Assembly (NCBI GenBank): GCA_019312705.1
Contig: JAFDCW010000512.1
Span: forward strand, 1 to 5,285
Length of the DNA stretch: 5,285 bases
From: Deltaproteobacteria bacterium
Lineage (GTDB): Bacteria; Myxococcota; Polyangia; Polyangiales; B10-G4
Reading direction: 5' to 3'
This document shows positions 1-5,285 of the stretch, one piece after another. The number at the start of each line of letters is the position of its first letter. Position 1 is the stretch's first letter. The notes beneath the pieces were generated by a model, which saw only the letters and a program-made list of their open reading frames with translations, did no database searches and was not told the DNA's origin. Position numbers and translations under genes: made by a program.

Positions 1-1
1 T

Positions 2-670
2 TTGTTCACCATGGCCGCCCTCGCTGCCGCGCTACTCGCGGCCTGGGGCTGTCACTACCGCGGTCGCGCGACCATTCACACCCCGCCGCCGCCTCAGGCC
101 CAAGCGAGCGGGACGGTTCAGCAGGGCACCCCGACGCAGCAGCAGGGGGCGGTGGTCGTGCAGGCACAGGCACCGCAGACCGCCCAGGGTGTGACGGTCA
201 TCGAGACCTCGTGCACCCAAGGCGCCGCCGAGGTCTGCAACAACGGCATCGATGACAACTGCAACGGTCAGATCGACGAAGGCTGCGGCTACTCGTCGGG
301 CAACATCCAAATCACCCTCGCTTGGGAGGGCGGCGCGGACATCGATCTCTACGTCACCGACCCTGCCGGTGAAGTGGTGAGCTATCGGAACACCCAGGTC
401 GCGTCCGGTGGCCACCTCGACCACGACGGTCGTGGTGCATGCCGCGCCAACGACCAGGGCAATACCGTCGAGAACGTCTACTGGGCCAGCCCCAACCCGC
501 CTGCCGGCAACTACCAGGTAGAACTCCATTATTATGGAGAGTGCAACTCGAACGCGGGTCCGACGACGGCGACGGTCTCGGTCTCTGTGGGCGGCCAGAT
601 CATCGGCGCCTACAACTACGTGCTCGCCCCTGAGCAGCGCGTAACGCTGCTCACGTTCCCGATTCAGTAG
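2..670 (+). CDS. Probable lipoprotein with MopE-like Cys/Asn/Asp motif and DUF2135 (YfaP-like) domain, likely 5'-partial
   Basis: A secreted surface protein, probably anchored in the outer membrane or facing the periplasm. Numbering from the codon at base 2, residues 5-16 are a hydrophobic Ala/Leu stretch ending at C17 (AAWGC), an imperfect lipobox. From the first ATG (base 11) the signal would have no positively charged n-region and only 13 residues before the Cys. The frame is open to the window edge, so the true start is probably upstream. Residues 28-66 are a Pro/Gln/Ala-rich linker. Residues 71-96 carry four Cys (71, 79, 87, 95) with the core CNNGIDDNCNGQIDEGC, the MopE-type putative metal-binding motif common in myxobacterial secreted proteins. 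Residues 101-220 look like a DUF2135/YfaP beta domain (ADIDLYVTDPAG, then HLDHDGRGAC, then the PAGNYQVELHYYG strand). The ligand and role are unknown; metal or Ca2+ binding is inferred from the family. A terminator follows the stop. Confidence 0.8.
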   Translation: MFTMAALAAALLAAWGCHYRGRATIHTPPPPQAQASGTVQQGTPTQQQGAVVVQAQAPQTAQGVTVIETSCTQGAAEVCNNGIDDNCNGQIDEGCGYSSGNIQITLAWEGGADIDLYVTDPAGEVVSYRNTQVASGGHLDHDGRGACRANDQGNTVENVYWASPNPPAGNYQVELHYYGECNSNAGPTTATVSVSVGGQIIGAYNYVLAPEQRVTLLTFPIQ

Positions 671-680
671 CACTTCGCTC

Positions 681-696
681 CGGCCCGCAAGGGCCG
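681..696 (+). other. Small GCAA-tetraloop hairpin after the lipoprotein gene
   Basis: CGGCCC (681-686) and GGGCCG (691-696) form a perfect 6-bp stem closed by GCAA, a stable GNRA-type loop. It lies 10 bases after the lipoprotein stop and just before the main terminator. It has no U-tract, so it is more likely a 3'-end stabilising or accessory stem than a terminator. Its right arm lies next to a segment that can pair with the terminator's own right arm. Confidence 0.5.
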
Positions 697-705
697 CCGT
701 GACGC

Positions 706-740
706 CGGCCGTCGGTCCCGTTGGGATCGGCGGCCGTTTT
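706..740 (+). terminator. Rho-independent terminator of the lipoprotein gene
   Basis: The arm 706-719 (CGGCCGTCGGTCCC) pairs along its whole length with 723-736 (GGGATCGGCGGCCG). This gives 14 pairs, of which two are G-U, closed by the three-base loop GTT (720-722) and followed at once by TTTT (737-740). This is a classic intrinsic terminator 36 bases past the lipoprotein stop. It also argues that the downstream membrane protein does not start at the in-frame GTG at 699, because that start would lie inside this structure. Confidence 0.85.
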
Positions 741-767
741 GCATTTGCCAGTAACCTCCCGCCGCCA

Positions 768-2315
768 ATGGCGCTAGAGAAGGACATGGCGCGCGCTTTG
801 TCGGCTGCATCCTTGACTGCGCTCGTCGTCGCGGGGGCTGGTTTGGGGGCTCTCTTCGGGGCGTCGCCGGCGGTCGTCGCCCTCGTGATTGCCCTCGCGT
901 TCCTTCCCTATGCGGGGCTCCTCGGCGCCGCCCTGCCGAGTGATCAGACGCGCTCGGTCCGTTGGGCCGTGGGCCTCGCGGCGGGGGCCGGGGCGGTGTT
1001 GGTAGCCGCCCCTTCACTGCGGGTTCTCGGCCAGGGCATCGACCCGTACCTCTACGCGCCGGATGACCCGGCCCTCTACGGTCTCCGGGACGAGCTCCAT
1101 GGGCACGTGAACAACCCCGAGGTTCCCACCATCTACCCGCCCTTCGCTCAGCTCTTCTTCTGGGTCGCATCGCTCATCGACTACGCTCCCTGGGCGGTCA
1201 AGGCCCTCGCCCTGGTCGCTCATCTCGGGACGATCCCCCTCGTGGCCCGCTTGGCGGCCTCGGTGGCACCCCAAGCGCGCGAGACGGTCGAGACGGTCAA
1301 GACCTCGAAGTCTCGAGGTCGAGGCGACCGAGGCGGACGCGCCGCGTTGCTCTATGGCCTCAATCCTCTGGCCCTCACCGAGAGCGCCCTCGGCGGTCAC
1401 GTCGACGTCGTCGCGGGCCTCGCCCTGGCCGCCTTCGCCCTCGCCCTGGTCCGCGGCCGGGGAGGCCTCGCCGCCGTCGCGGTCGCTGTCGCGACCGGGA
1501 CCAAGCTCATCGGCCTCGTCGTCGCGCCCCTCGTCGCCCTCCGGAGCCGTCGGGCCGCGGTCGTCGCGCTGGCCCTCTCCGCCGCCGTCGCCGCCCCCAT
1601 CTTCTTTGCCGGCCGGGGGAGCGATGCGGCCCCCGGAGTCGGCCACTACGCCCGCCGGTGGAGCGGGAATTCCGGCCTCTTCCTCGCCCTCGAAGCCGGC
1701 GCCGGCGCTGTCGTCGACCACGTCGCCGAAGGCAACTGGAGCGCCGAGGGCCGAATCCGCCTTCCCGGCCTCGAGCCCGTCGTCACGGCCCTGATGGGCA
1801 CCCCCTTCGACCCCTGGCAGACCCAGCTCGCCGAAAAGAAGGAGCCCTCGAGTCGGACCATCTTCGAGCGCTCCTACGTGTCGTCGATGCTGGCCCGGGT
1901 CACGGCCTTGCTGCTCGTCTTCGCCCTCGCGTTCCTTCTCCTCTACGCACGCTTCGAGCCCCTCGGGGCGACTCGGGCCATCGTCTTCGCGGTCCTGCTG
2001 CTCGCTCCGCAACTGCACCCCTGGTACCTGCTCTGGCTGCTACCCCTCGAGGCGGCCGCGGGGCGGGGCGCGGGGCTGGTGTTCAGTGCTGCAATTCTCG
2101 CGACCTATGCTCCGATCGCCGGGTGGGCTCGGGACCATGTGTGGGTCGCCACACCCCTCGCGGCGGTCGTCGCCCACGGCGCCGCCCTCGTGCTCTTGGC
2201 CTCGGAGCTGGGCCTCTCCCGATTTCCGTGGCTCCAGCGGTCCCGGCGGTTCCTGCGCCTTCGAGGATTGTCCTGGATTTCCGCAGGGTTCCGCCGCCGC
2301 CCGGGCAACCGCTGA
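768..2315 (+). CDS. Polytopic membrane glycosyltransferase, GT-C type (GT87/MptB-like)
   Basis: A 515-residue inner-membrane protein with many Ala/Leu/Val-rich membrane segments. It probably transfers a sugar from a polyprenyl-phosphate donor to a glycan or lipid outside the cytoplasm; this role comes from the family. Motifs seen: GIDPYLYAP in the loop after the third segment (D92, the position where GT-C enzymes usually keep an acidic catalytic residue); IYPPF (122-126), typical of GT87-like proteins; NP at 199-200 followed by GGHVD (H211, D213), resembling the NP...GHND signature of MptB-like mannosyltransferases; and LHPWYLLW (416-423) near the C-terminus. The tail is short and basic, probably cytoplasmic. 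Residues about 170-191 form an unusual Arg/Lys/Thr/Glu-rich insert encoded by repeats. The start is uncertain: ATG 768 or ATG 786. The purine run before 786 is too close to be a good ribosome site, and 768 has none. The sugar and acceptor cannot be told. Confidence 0.82.
   Translation: MALEKDMARALSAASLTALVVAGAGLGALFGASPAVVALVIALAFLPYAGLLGAALPSDQTRSVRWAVGLAAGAGAVLVAAPSLRVLGQGIDPYLYAPDDPALYGLRDELHGHVNNPEVPTIYPPFAQLFFWVASLIDYAPWAVKALALVAHLGTIPLVARLAASVAPQARETVETVKTSKSRGRGDRGGRAALLYGLNPLALTESALGGHVDVVAGLALAAFALALVRGRGGLAAVAVAVATGTKLIGLVVAPLVALRSRRAAVVALALSAAVAAPIFFAGRGSDAAPGVGHYARRWSGNSGLFLALEAGAGAVVDHVAEGNWSAEGRIRLPGLEPVVTALMGTPFDPWQTQLAEKKEPSSRTIFERSYVSSMLARVTALLLVFALAFLLLYARFEPLGATRAIVFAVLLLAPQLHPWYLLWLLPLEAAAGRGAGLVFSAAILATYAPIAGWARDHVWVATPLAAVVAHGAALVLLASELGLSRFPWLQRSRRFLRLRGLSWISAGFRRRPGNR
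1281..1324 (+). repeat. Tandem repeat plus palindrome inside the glycosyltransferase gene
   Basis: GAGACGGTC occurs twice back to back (1281-1289, 1290-1298). It is followed by a perfect 8-bp inverted repeat, GACCTCGA (1301-1308) and TCGAGGTC (1313-1320), with a four-base loop, and by a TCGAGG doublet (1313-1318, 1319-1324). The frame is kept. The encoded residues (about 172-189: ETVETVKTSKSRGRGDRG) are strongly hydrophilic and sit between membrane segments, so they probably form a loop that tolerates insertion. Confidence 0.6.
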
Positions 2316-2328
2316 GGCCCCCCCCGGG

Positions 2329-2345
2329 GGCCCTTGCAAAGGGCC
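2329..2345 (+). other. GC-rich hairpin after the glycosyltransferase stop, no U-tract
   Basis: GGCCCTT (2329-2335) and AAGGGCC (2339-2345) form a perfect 7-bp stem with a three-base loop, 13 bases after the glycosyltransferase stop. It is preceded by a C8G5 run that can also fold back on itself. No T-run follows, so it is at best a weak terminator, a Rho-linked 3' end or a stabilising stem. Confidence 0.4.
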
Positions 2346-2365
2346 TGGGAAGATCCAGTAAGCCC

Positions 2366-2393
2366 TTGCCGTACACGTGGTCTGAGCTACTAC
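2366..2393 (+). promoter_or_regulatory. Weak sigma70-like promoter candidate for the kinase gene
   Basis: TTGCCG (2366-2371) and TACTAC (2388-2393) are separated by 16 bases. They match the -35 and -10 consensus at 4 of 6 and 3 of 6 positions. The place, upstream of the kinase and after a hairpin, is sensible, but such matches arise by chance. Read-through from the glycosyltransferase gene is an equal possibility. Confidence 0.2.
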
Positions 2394-2424
2394 CAGCCCG
2401 CATCGCGGGGAGTCGCCAAGGCTC

Positions 2425-2439
2425 GGGGAGGTTGGGGAG
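2425..2439 (+). promoter_or_regulatory. Shine-Dalgarno region of the kinase gene
   Basis: Two purine-rich cores lie here: GGGGAGG (2425-2431) and GGGGAG (2434-2439). The second leaves three bases before ATG 2443 and six before the adjacent ATG 2446; the first leaves 11 before ATG 2443. This supports initiation at the ATGATG pair rather than at the internal ATG 2518 or 2530, which lie closer to the Cys cluster but have no well-spaced ribosome site. Confidence 0.6.
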
Positions 2440-2442
2440 TCC

Positions 2443-4956
2443 ATGATGCAACTCGAATCGACGGCGTTGACCGATTTACGCGTACCGACCTACGCTCCTC
2501 CTTCTTTCGACCCGGGGATGTCTACCAAGATGCTCGTTTGTCCCCTCTGCCGCGTCGCCCTCGATGCTCCGGAGACGACTTGCCCGCGCGACGGGCGCGA
2601 GGGCGAGGAGCATGCATTTGCTGCGATCGCCGCCGAGCTGAGCGAGCGCTTTACGGTCGTCGCGCCATTCGCCCGGGGGGCAACCGGCGACCTCTTCCTG
2701 GCCGACGACAAGCCGACCGGTCGCCGGGGAATCCTCAAGATTCTCCGCAACAAGTCGGGGGTGAGCACGACCGAGCGCCAGCGCCTCAAGCGCGAGCTCG
2801 TGAAGCAGACCACGCTCTCCAACGCCAACCTCGCCCTCCCGGCTGTCACCGGGGAGGCCGCCGGGTCGATCTGGCTCTTCCGGGAGTGGGTCGACGGAGT
2901 CTCGCTGCGTGTGCGCCTTGCCCGGGGCGGGCGCCTCGCGACCGGCGAGGCCCTATCGATCGCGGCCCAGCTGGCTGGTGCCCTCGACGAACTCCACCGC
3001 GCGGGGCTGCTCCATCGCGACCTCAAGCCTGGCCACATCTTGGTGCAGCCGCAGCCGTCGGGGCTTCCCAAGGTGGTCGTGATCGATGCCGGCGTCGCCG
3101 CGCGCATCGACTCCGAGGATGCCTTCGACGTGGCGGGGTCTCCCGGCTACATTTCGCCCGAGCAGGCCACCGGCAAGCTGGTGAGCTTTCGGAGCGACCT
3201 CTACTCCCTCGGTGTCGTTACCTACGAGATGCTCGAGGGTCGACCGCCCTTCGAGGACGACGACGTCGCCGTCCTGCTTCGCGCCCACGCCGAAGAGACC
3301 GCGCCGCCGGCCCCCGCCGATGCCCCCACGGGCGTGAAGAAGCTCATCACTCAGTTACTCGCCAAGGACCCCCGCGAGCGCCCCTTCTCCGCCCAGCAGT
3401 CGAGGCGCGTCATCGAGCCTTTCCTGTCCCAGAGCAAGGGCTCGAGGGAGCCAACGGCAGCCTTCGATGCTAGCGCGGAAACCGTAACAACTCCGGAAGC
3501 GACCTCGAGCAAGGGCTCTGGCACGCTTCGTCCGCCACAGAGCAAGGTGACGATCTTGGGAATGCCAGCAGCGCCGCACGAGCCCAGTAAACCGCCGCCC
3601 CCACCGGCCGACCAGCCGATTCGTCCGAGCCACGCCGCGAGCAGGCCCCCGCCTCCTCCTGGGGCCTCGGCCGGCGCCGCGACCCATGCGAAGGGCAAGC
3701 GCGAGAGCAGCGTGCCGCCCCCTCCTCCGGCGGACGCACTGAAGAAGAAAATCCAGAACGCGGACTCCACCCAGGAGCTCGACGCCCTCGACCTCGAGCA
3801 TGTCGAGTCGCCGGTCATCGAGGCGTCCCCCGAGGGATCTGCCGCCGAGACACCCGGGGTCACGCCGGCCGCGACCGGGAGTCGTGGCGACCTGGATTAC
3901 GATGACCTCGCCGAGACGACGGCGATGGAACGCTCCGAGGCCGACGAGCGCCTCGCGATCGAAGCCGCTCTCGCCGAGGGCCTGCCTGCCCGGTCCGCGG
4001 ATGAAGCTTCCGAACCGGGTGCTGGGGCGAGCGCGGTCGCTGCTGCGGAGAGCGCCACGACCACCCCCGGAATCGCCGCCGCCGAGTCGGTATGGACCAT
4101 GACCGAAGGCGTTGCCGGTGCGATACCCGGCACGGTGCCGAGCATGCCGCAGGCGGTACCAGATTCCGCGCCCTACGCTGCTCCCGTGAAGAAGAAGAGC
4201 AAGCTGCCGATGATCCTCGGCGTGCTGCTCGTCGGGTTCTGCATGTTCAGTTCGGCCGTCGTCGGGGGCGCCTATTGGTTCCTCACCAGCAAGGTCGAGG
4301 AGTTTGCCGCTCTCACCGGCGAGGCCCTCGATGGCCCCGGCGCCCTCGCGCCGGCTGCCGATCCGATCCCCGCTTTCGTGGCTCCGGAAATCGCGCCCTT
4401 GGTCGCCGATCCTGGGCTAGCCCCAGAGGCGGAAGCCGTGGAGGCCGCCCCGCCGGTCGTCGAGGCGGAGCCCATCGCCCCGTCGGAGCCGGTTGTCGAG
4501 CCCGAGCCGGCCCCCGAGGCCCAGGCGGCCGATGATCGATCGGACCGAGGTTCGGACCGAGGCTCCGAGGGGACCGACCGCGGAGAGCGCCCCGCCGCCG
4601 CCGGCAACGATCTCGATTCCCTCCGCGCCCAGGCTCGAGAGCACTGGAACGGCGGTGACTTCGCCGGAGCCGCGGCGGCCTACGAGCGGGCGGCGAGGGT
4701 CGCCCCGCGAAATGCCGGGGTGTTCATGGGCCTCGGATCCGCGCGATACCGGATGAACGACTATCCCGCTGCCGTGGCGGCCTATGAACGGGCCGTCGAG
4801 CTCAGCCCGCGGAACTCGAGCTACCTGACCTCCCTCGGACGGGCTCTGCACCGGACCGGCAATACCGCCGGGGCCCGCCAGGCCTTGCAGCGCGCCCTCG
4901 CCCTCGACCCGAACAATCGCGCGGCCCGTCGGGGCCTCGAGGCGATGGGCCAGTAG
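2443..4956 (+). CDS. Transmembrane Hanks-type Ser/Thr protein kinase with C-terminal TPR repeats
   Basis: An 837-residue receptor-like kinase. Residues 33-51 form a small zinc-ribbon-like cluster (CPLC, then CPRDG: C33, C36, C47), common ahead of bacterial kinases. The kinase domain spans about 70-330: degenerate glycine loop RGATGDLFLA (78-87), ATP-site Lys K99 (ILKIL), helix-C Glu E118, catalytic loop HRDLKPGHIL with D193 and K195, metal-binding D215 in IDAG, SPEQ (E240), SDLYSLG (D252) and DPRERP near the end. Two usual residues differ: the catalytic-loop Asn is H198 and the DFG Phe is A216. Residues 330-580 are a disordered Pro/Ala/Ser/Glu linker with PPPPP at 384-388, 402-406 and 425-429. 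KKKSK (583-587) precedes one TM helix (588-614), giving kinase inside and C-terminus outside. An acidic Pro/Ala linker and an Asp-Arg-Gly-Ser-rich stretch lead to three TPRs (727-757, 758-791, 792-825). It probably phosphorylates Ser/Thr on cytoplasmic proteins in response to an external partner; the target is unknown. Confidence 0.95.
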   Translation: MMQLESTALTDLRVPTYAPPSFDPGMSTKMLVCPLCRVALDAPETTCPRDGREGEEHAFAAIAAELSERFTVVAPFARGATGDLFLADDKPTGRRGILKILRNKSGVSTTERQRLKRELVKQTTLSNANLALPAVTGEAAGSIWLFREWVDGVSLRVRLARGGRLATGEALSIAAQLAGALDELHRAGLLHRDLKPGHILVQPQPSGLPKVVVIDAGVAARIDSEDAFDVAGSPGYISPEQATGKLVSFRSDLYSLGVVTYEMLEGRPPFEDDDVAVLLRAHAEETAPPAPADAPTGVKKLITQLLAKDPRERPFSAQQSRRVIEPFLSQSKGSREPTAAFDASAETVTTPEATSSKGSGTLRPPQSKVTILGMPAAPHEPSKPPPPPADQPIRPSHAASRPPPPPGASAGAATHAKGKRESSVPPPPPADALKKKIQNADSTQELDALDLEHVESPVIEASPEGSAAETPGVTPAATGSRGDLDYDDLAETTAMERSEADERLAIEAALAEGLPARSADEASEPGAGASAVAAAESATTTPGIAAAESVWTMTEGVAGAIPGTVPSMPQAVPDSAPYAAPVKKKSKLPMILGVLLVGFCMFSSAVVGGAYWFLTSKVEEFAALTGEALDGPGALAPAADPIPAFVAPEIAPLVADPGLAPEAEAVEAAPPVVEAEPIAPSEPVVEPEPAPEAQAADDRSDRGSDRGSEGTDRGERPAAAGNDLDSLRAQAREHWNGGDFAGAAAAYERAARVAPRNAGVFMGLGSARYRMNDYPAAVAAYERAVELSPRNSSYLTSLGRALHRTGNTAGARQALQRALALDPNNRAARRGLEAMGQ
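4540..4563 (+). repeat. Two-copy 12-base tandem repeat in the kinase linker
   Basis: TCGGACCGAGGT (4540-4551) is followed by TCGGACCGAGGC (4552-4563), differing at the last base only. It encodes the SDRG/SDRG part of a run of Asp-Arg-Gly-Ser units between the acidic linker and the TPRs. The period is four codons, so copy-number change would keep the frame and only alter linker length. Confidence 0.6.
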
Positions 4957-4974
4957 AGCTCCCGCCTGGGCCCG

Positions 4975-5285
4975 ATGACATCTCGTCGCGACGTGGTGCT
5001 CGGCGGGGCGAGCGTATTCTTCCTCCTCGTCCCGGGCCTCGGCCTCTTGATGATTCTCCTGGCCGTCGTTGCCCTGGGTCCGGAGTCGTTCTCGAGGCTC
5101 GTTTTGTTTTCGCGGGCCGAGGGGGTGGTGACCCAGAACGGCGTGCCCGTGGAGGGCGCCGAGATCATCCAAGGGTTGCTCTATCAGACCGCGGATCGAT
5201 TCCCGAACAAGACGGTGATCAGCGACTACGATGGCCGTTTCGCCTTCGACGAAGTCTCCGAAAGCGCGGGCCTCGCCAGGCTGCT
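4975..5285 (+). CDS. Membrane-anchored DUF6795-like protein, 3'-truncated by the window
   Basis: An open frame from ATG 4975 runs to the window edge (103 complete codons, no stop). Residues 1-7 (MTSRRDV) are basic and are followed by a hydrophobic segment (about 8-35), a signal anchor or single TM helix. From about residue 45 the sequence LFSRAEGVVTQNGVPVEGAE, and later TVISDYDGRFAFDEV, match the pattern of DUF6795 or other transthyretin/carboxypeptidase-regulatory-like beta-sandwich domains: 'G-V-T-NG-PV-GA' and then 'T-D--G-F-F--V'. The function is unknown; related proteins are small envelope proteins. It begins 18 bases after the kinase stop without a clear Shine-Dalgarno, so translational coupling or a shared transcript with the kinase is likely. 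The continuous coding pattern, the TM plus domain architecture and the context make it a real gene despite the truncation. Confidence 0.78.
   Translation, partial: MTSRRDVVLGGASVFFLLVPGLGLLMILLAVVALGPESFSRLVLFSRAEGVVTQNGVPVEGAEIIQGLLYQTADRFPNKTVISDYDGRFAFDEVSESAGLARL

Noticed and set aside
699..767. GTG 699 as the start of the glycosyltransferase
   Set aside because: It lies between the two hairpins, so the first codons would be in the terminator stem. The added 23 residues are not hydrophobic or family-like.
32..787. Minus-strand open frame opposite the lipoprotein gene
   Set aside because: The product is Arg/Val/Ala-rich with no domain. The plus strand carries a recognisable motif and domain, and the minus frame runs through the terminator.
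1014..2018. Long open frame on the minus strand (334 codons)
   Set aside because: It lies wholly opposite the glycosyltransferase gene. Its Gly/Glu/Asp/Arg-rich low-complexity product is typical of the antisense of GC-rich coding DNA, and it has no recognisable domain.
2318..2330. C8 run next to G5 as a phase-variation tract
   Set aside because: It starts after the glycosyltransferase stop codon and well before the kinase start, so slippage would change neither reading frame.
2334..3473. Plus-strand open frame of 379 codons overlapping the kinase in another frame
   Set aside because: The product is Arg/Pro/Gly-rich without any domain, while the overlapping kinase frame has clear catalytic motifs. 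It is a frame shadow.
4417..5172. Minus-strand open frame of 251 codons across the kinase end and the next gene
   Set aside because: It is antisense to the TPR region and the DUF6795-like gene, and its low-complexity Gly/Arg/Glu product has no family features.

Overview
This is a very GC-rich window with strong G/C preference at third codon positions. Its four consecutive genes all lie on the plus strand. The contents suggest a predatory- or social-type deltaproteobacterial lineage (Myxococcota/Polyangia-like or a relative): a lipoprotein-like protein with a MopE-type Cys/Asp/Asn motif, a large Hanks-type Ser/Thr kinase with a Pro/Ala-rich linker and C-terminal TPRs, and a small membrane-anchored DUF6795-like protein. 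This assignment is inferred from protein style; there is no rRNA or other marker gene.

Layout. (1) 2-670: a secreted, probably lipid-anchored protein whose 5' end probably lies outside the window. It has a Cys-rich MopE-like motif followed by a DUF2135/YfaP-like beta domain. (2) 671-767: an intergenic stretch with a small GCAA-loop hairpin and then a strong Rho-independent terminator, which closes off the first transcript. (3) 768-2315: a polytopic membrane protein with the hallmarks of GT-C glycosyltransferases (GT87/MptB-like). (4) 2316-2442: a spacer with a C8 run, a GC-rich hairpin without a U-tract, a weak promoter candidate and a good Shine-Dalgarno region. (5) 2443-4956: a transmembrane Ser/Thr protein kinase with, in order, a zinc-ribbon-like Cys cluster, a kinase domain, a long disordered linker with three PPPPP blocks, one TM helix, an acidic Pro/Ala linker and three TPRs. 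(6) 4975-end: the start of a short membrane-anchored protein with a DUF6795-like domain, cut by the window edge and only 18 bases after the kinase stop.

How they fit together. The kinase and the DUF6795-like gene probably share a transcript, because the gap is short and the downstream gene has no obvious ribosome site of its own. The kinase probably senses or assembles something outside the inner membrane through its TPRs and signals through its cytoplasmic catalytic domain. The lipoprotein is transcriptionally separated by the terminator. The glycosyltransferase has no clear functional tie to either side. I see no mobile element, CRISPR array, tRNA, rRNA or convincing new multi-gene system. 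The best points for a second look are the substituted metal-binding residues of the kinase, a conserved-looking short motif in its linker, a repeat/palindrome insert inside the glycosyltransferase, and a possible alternative pairing around the terminator.
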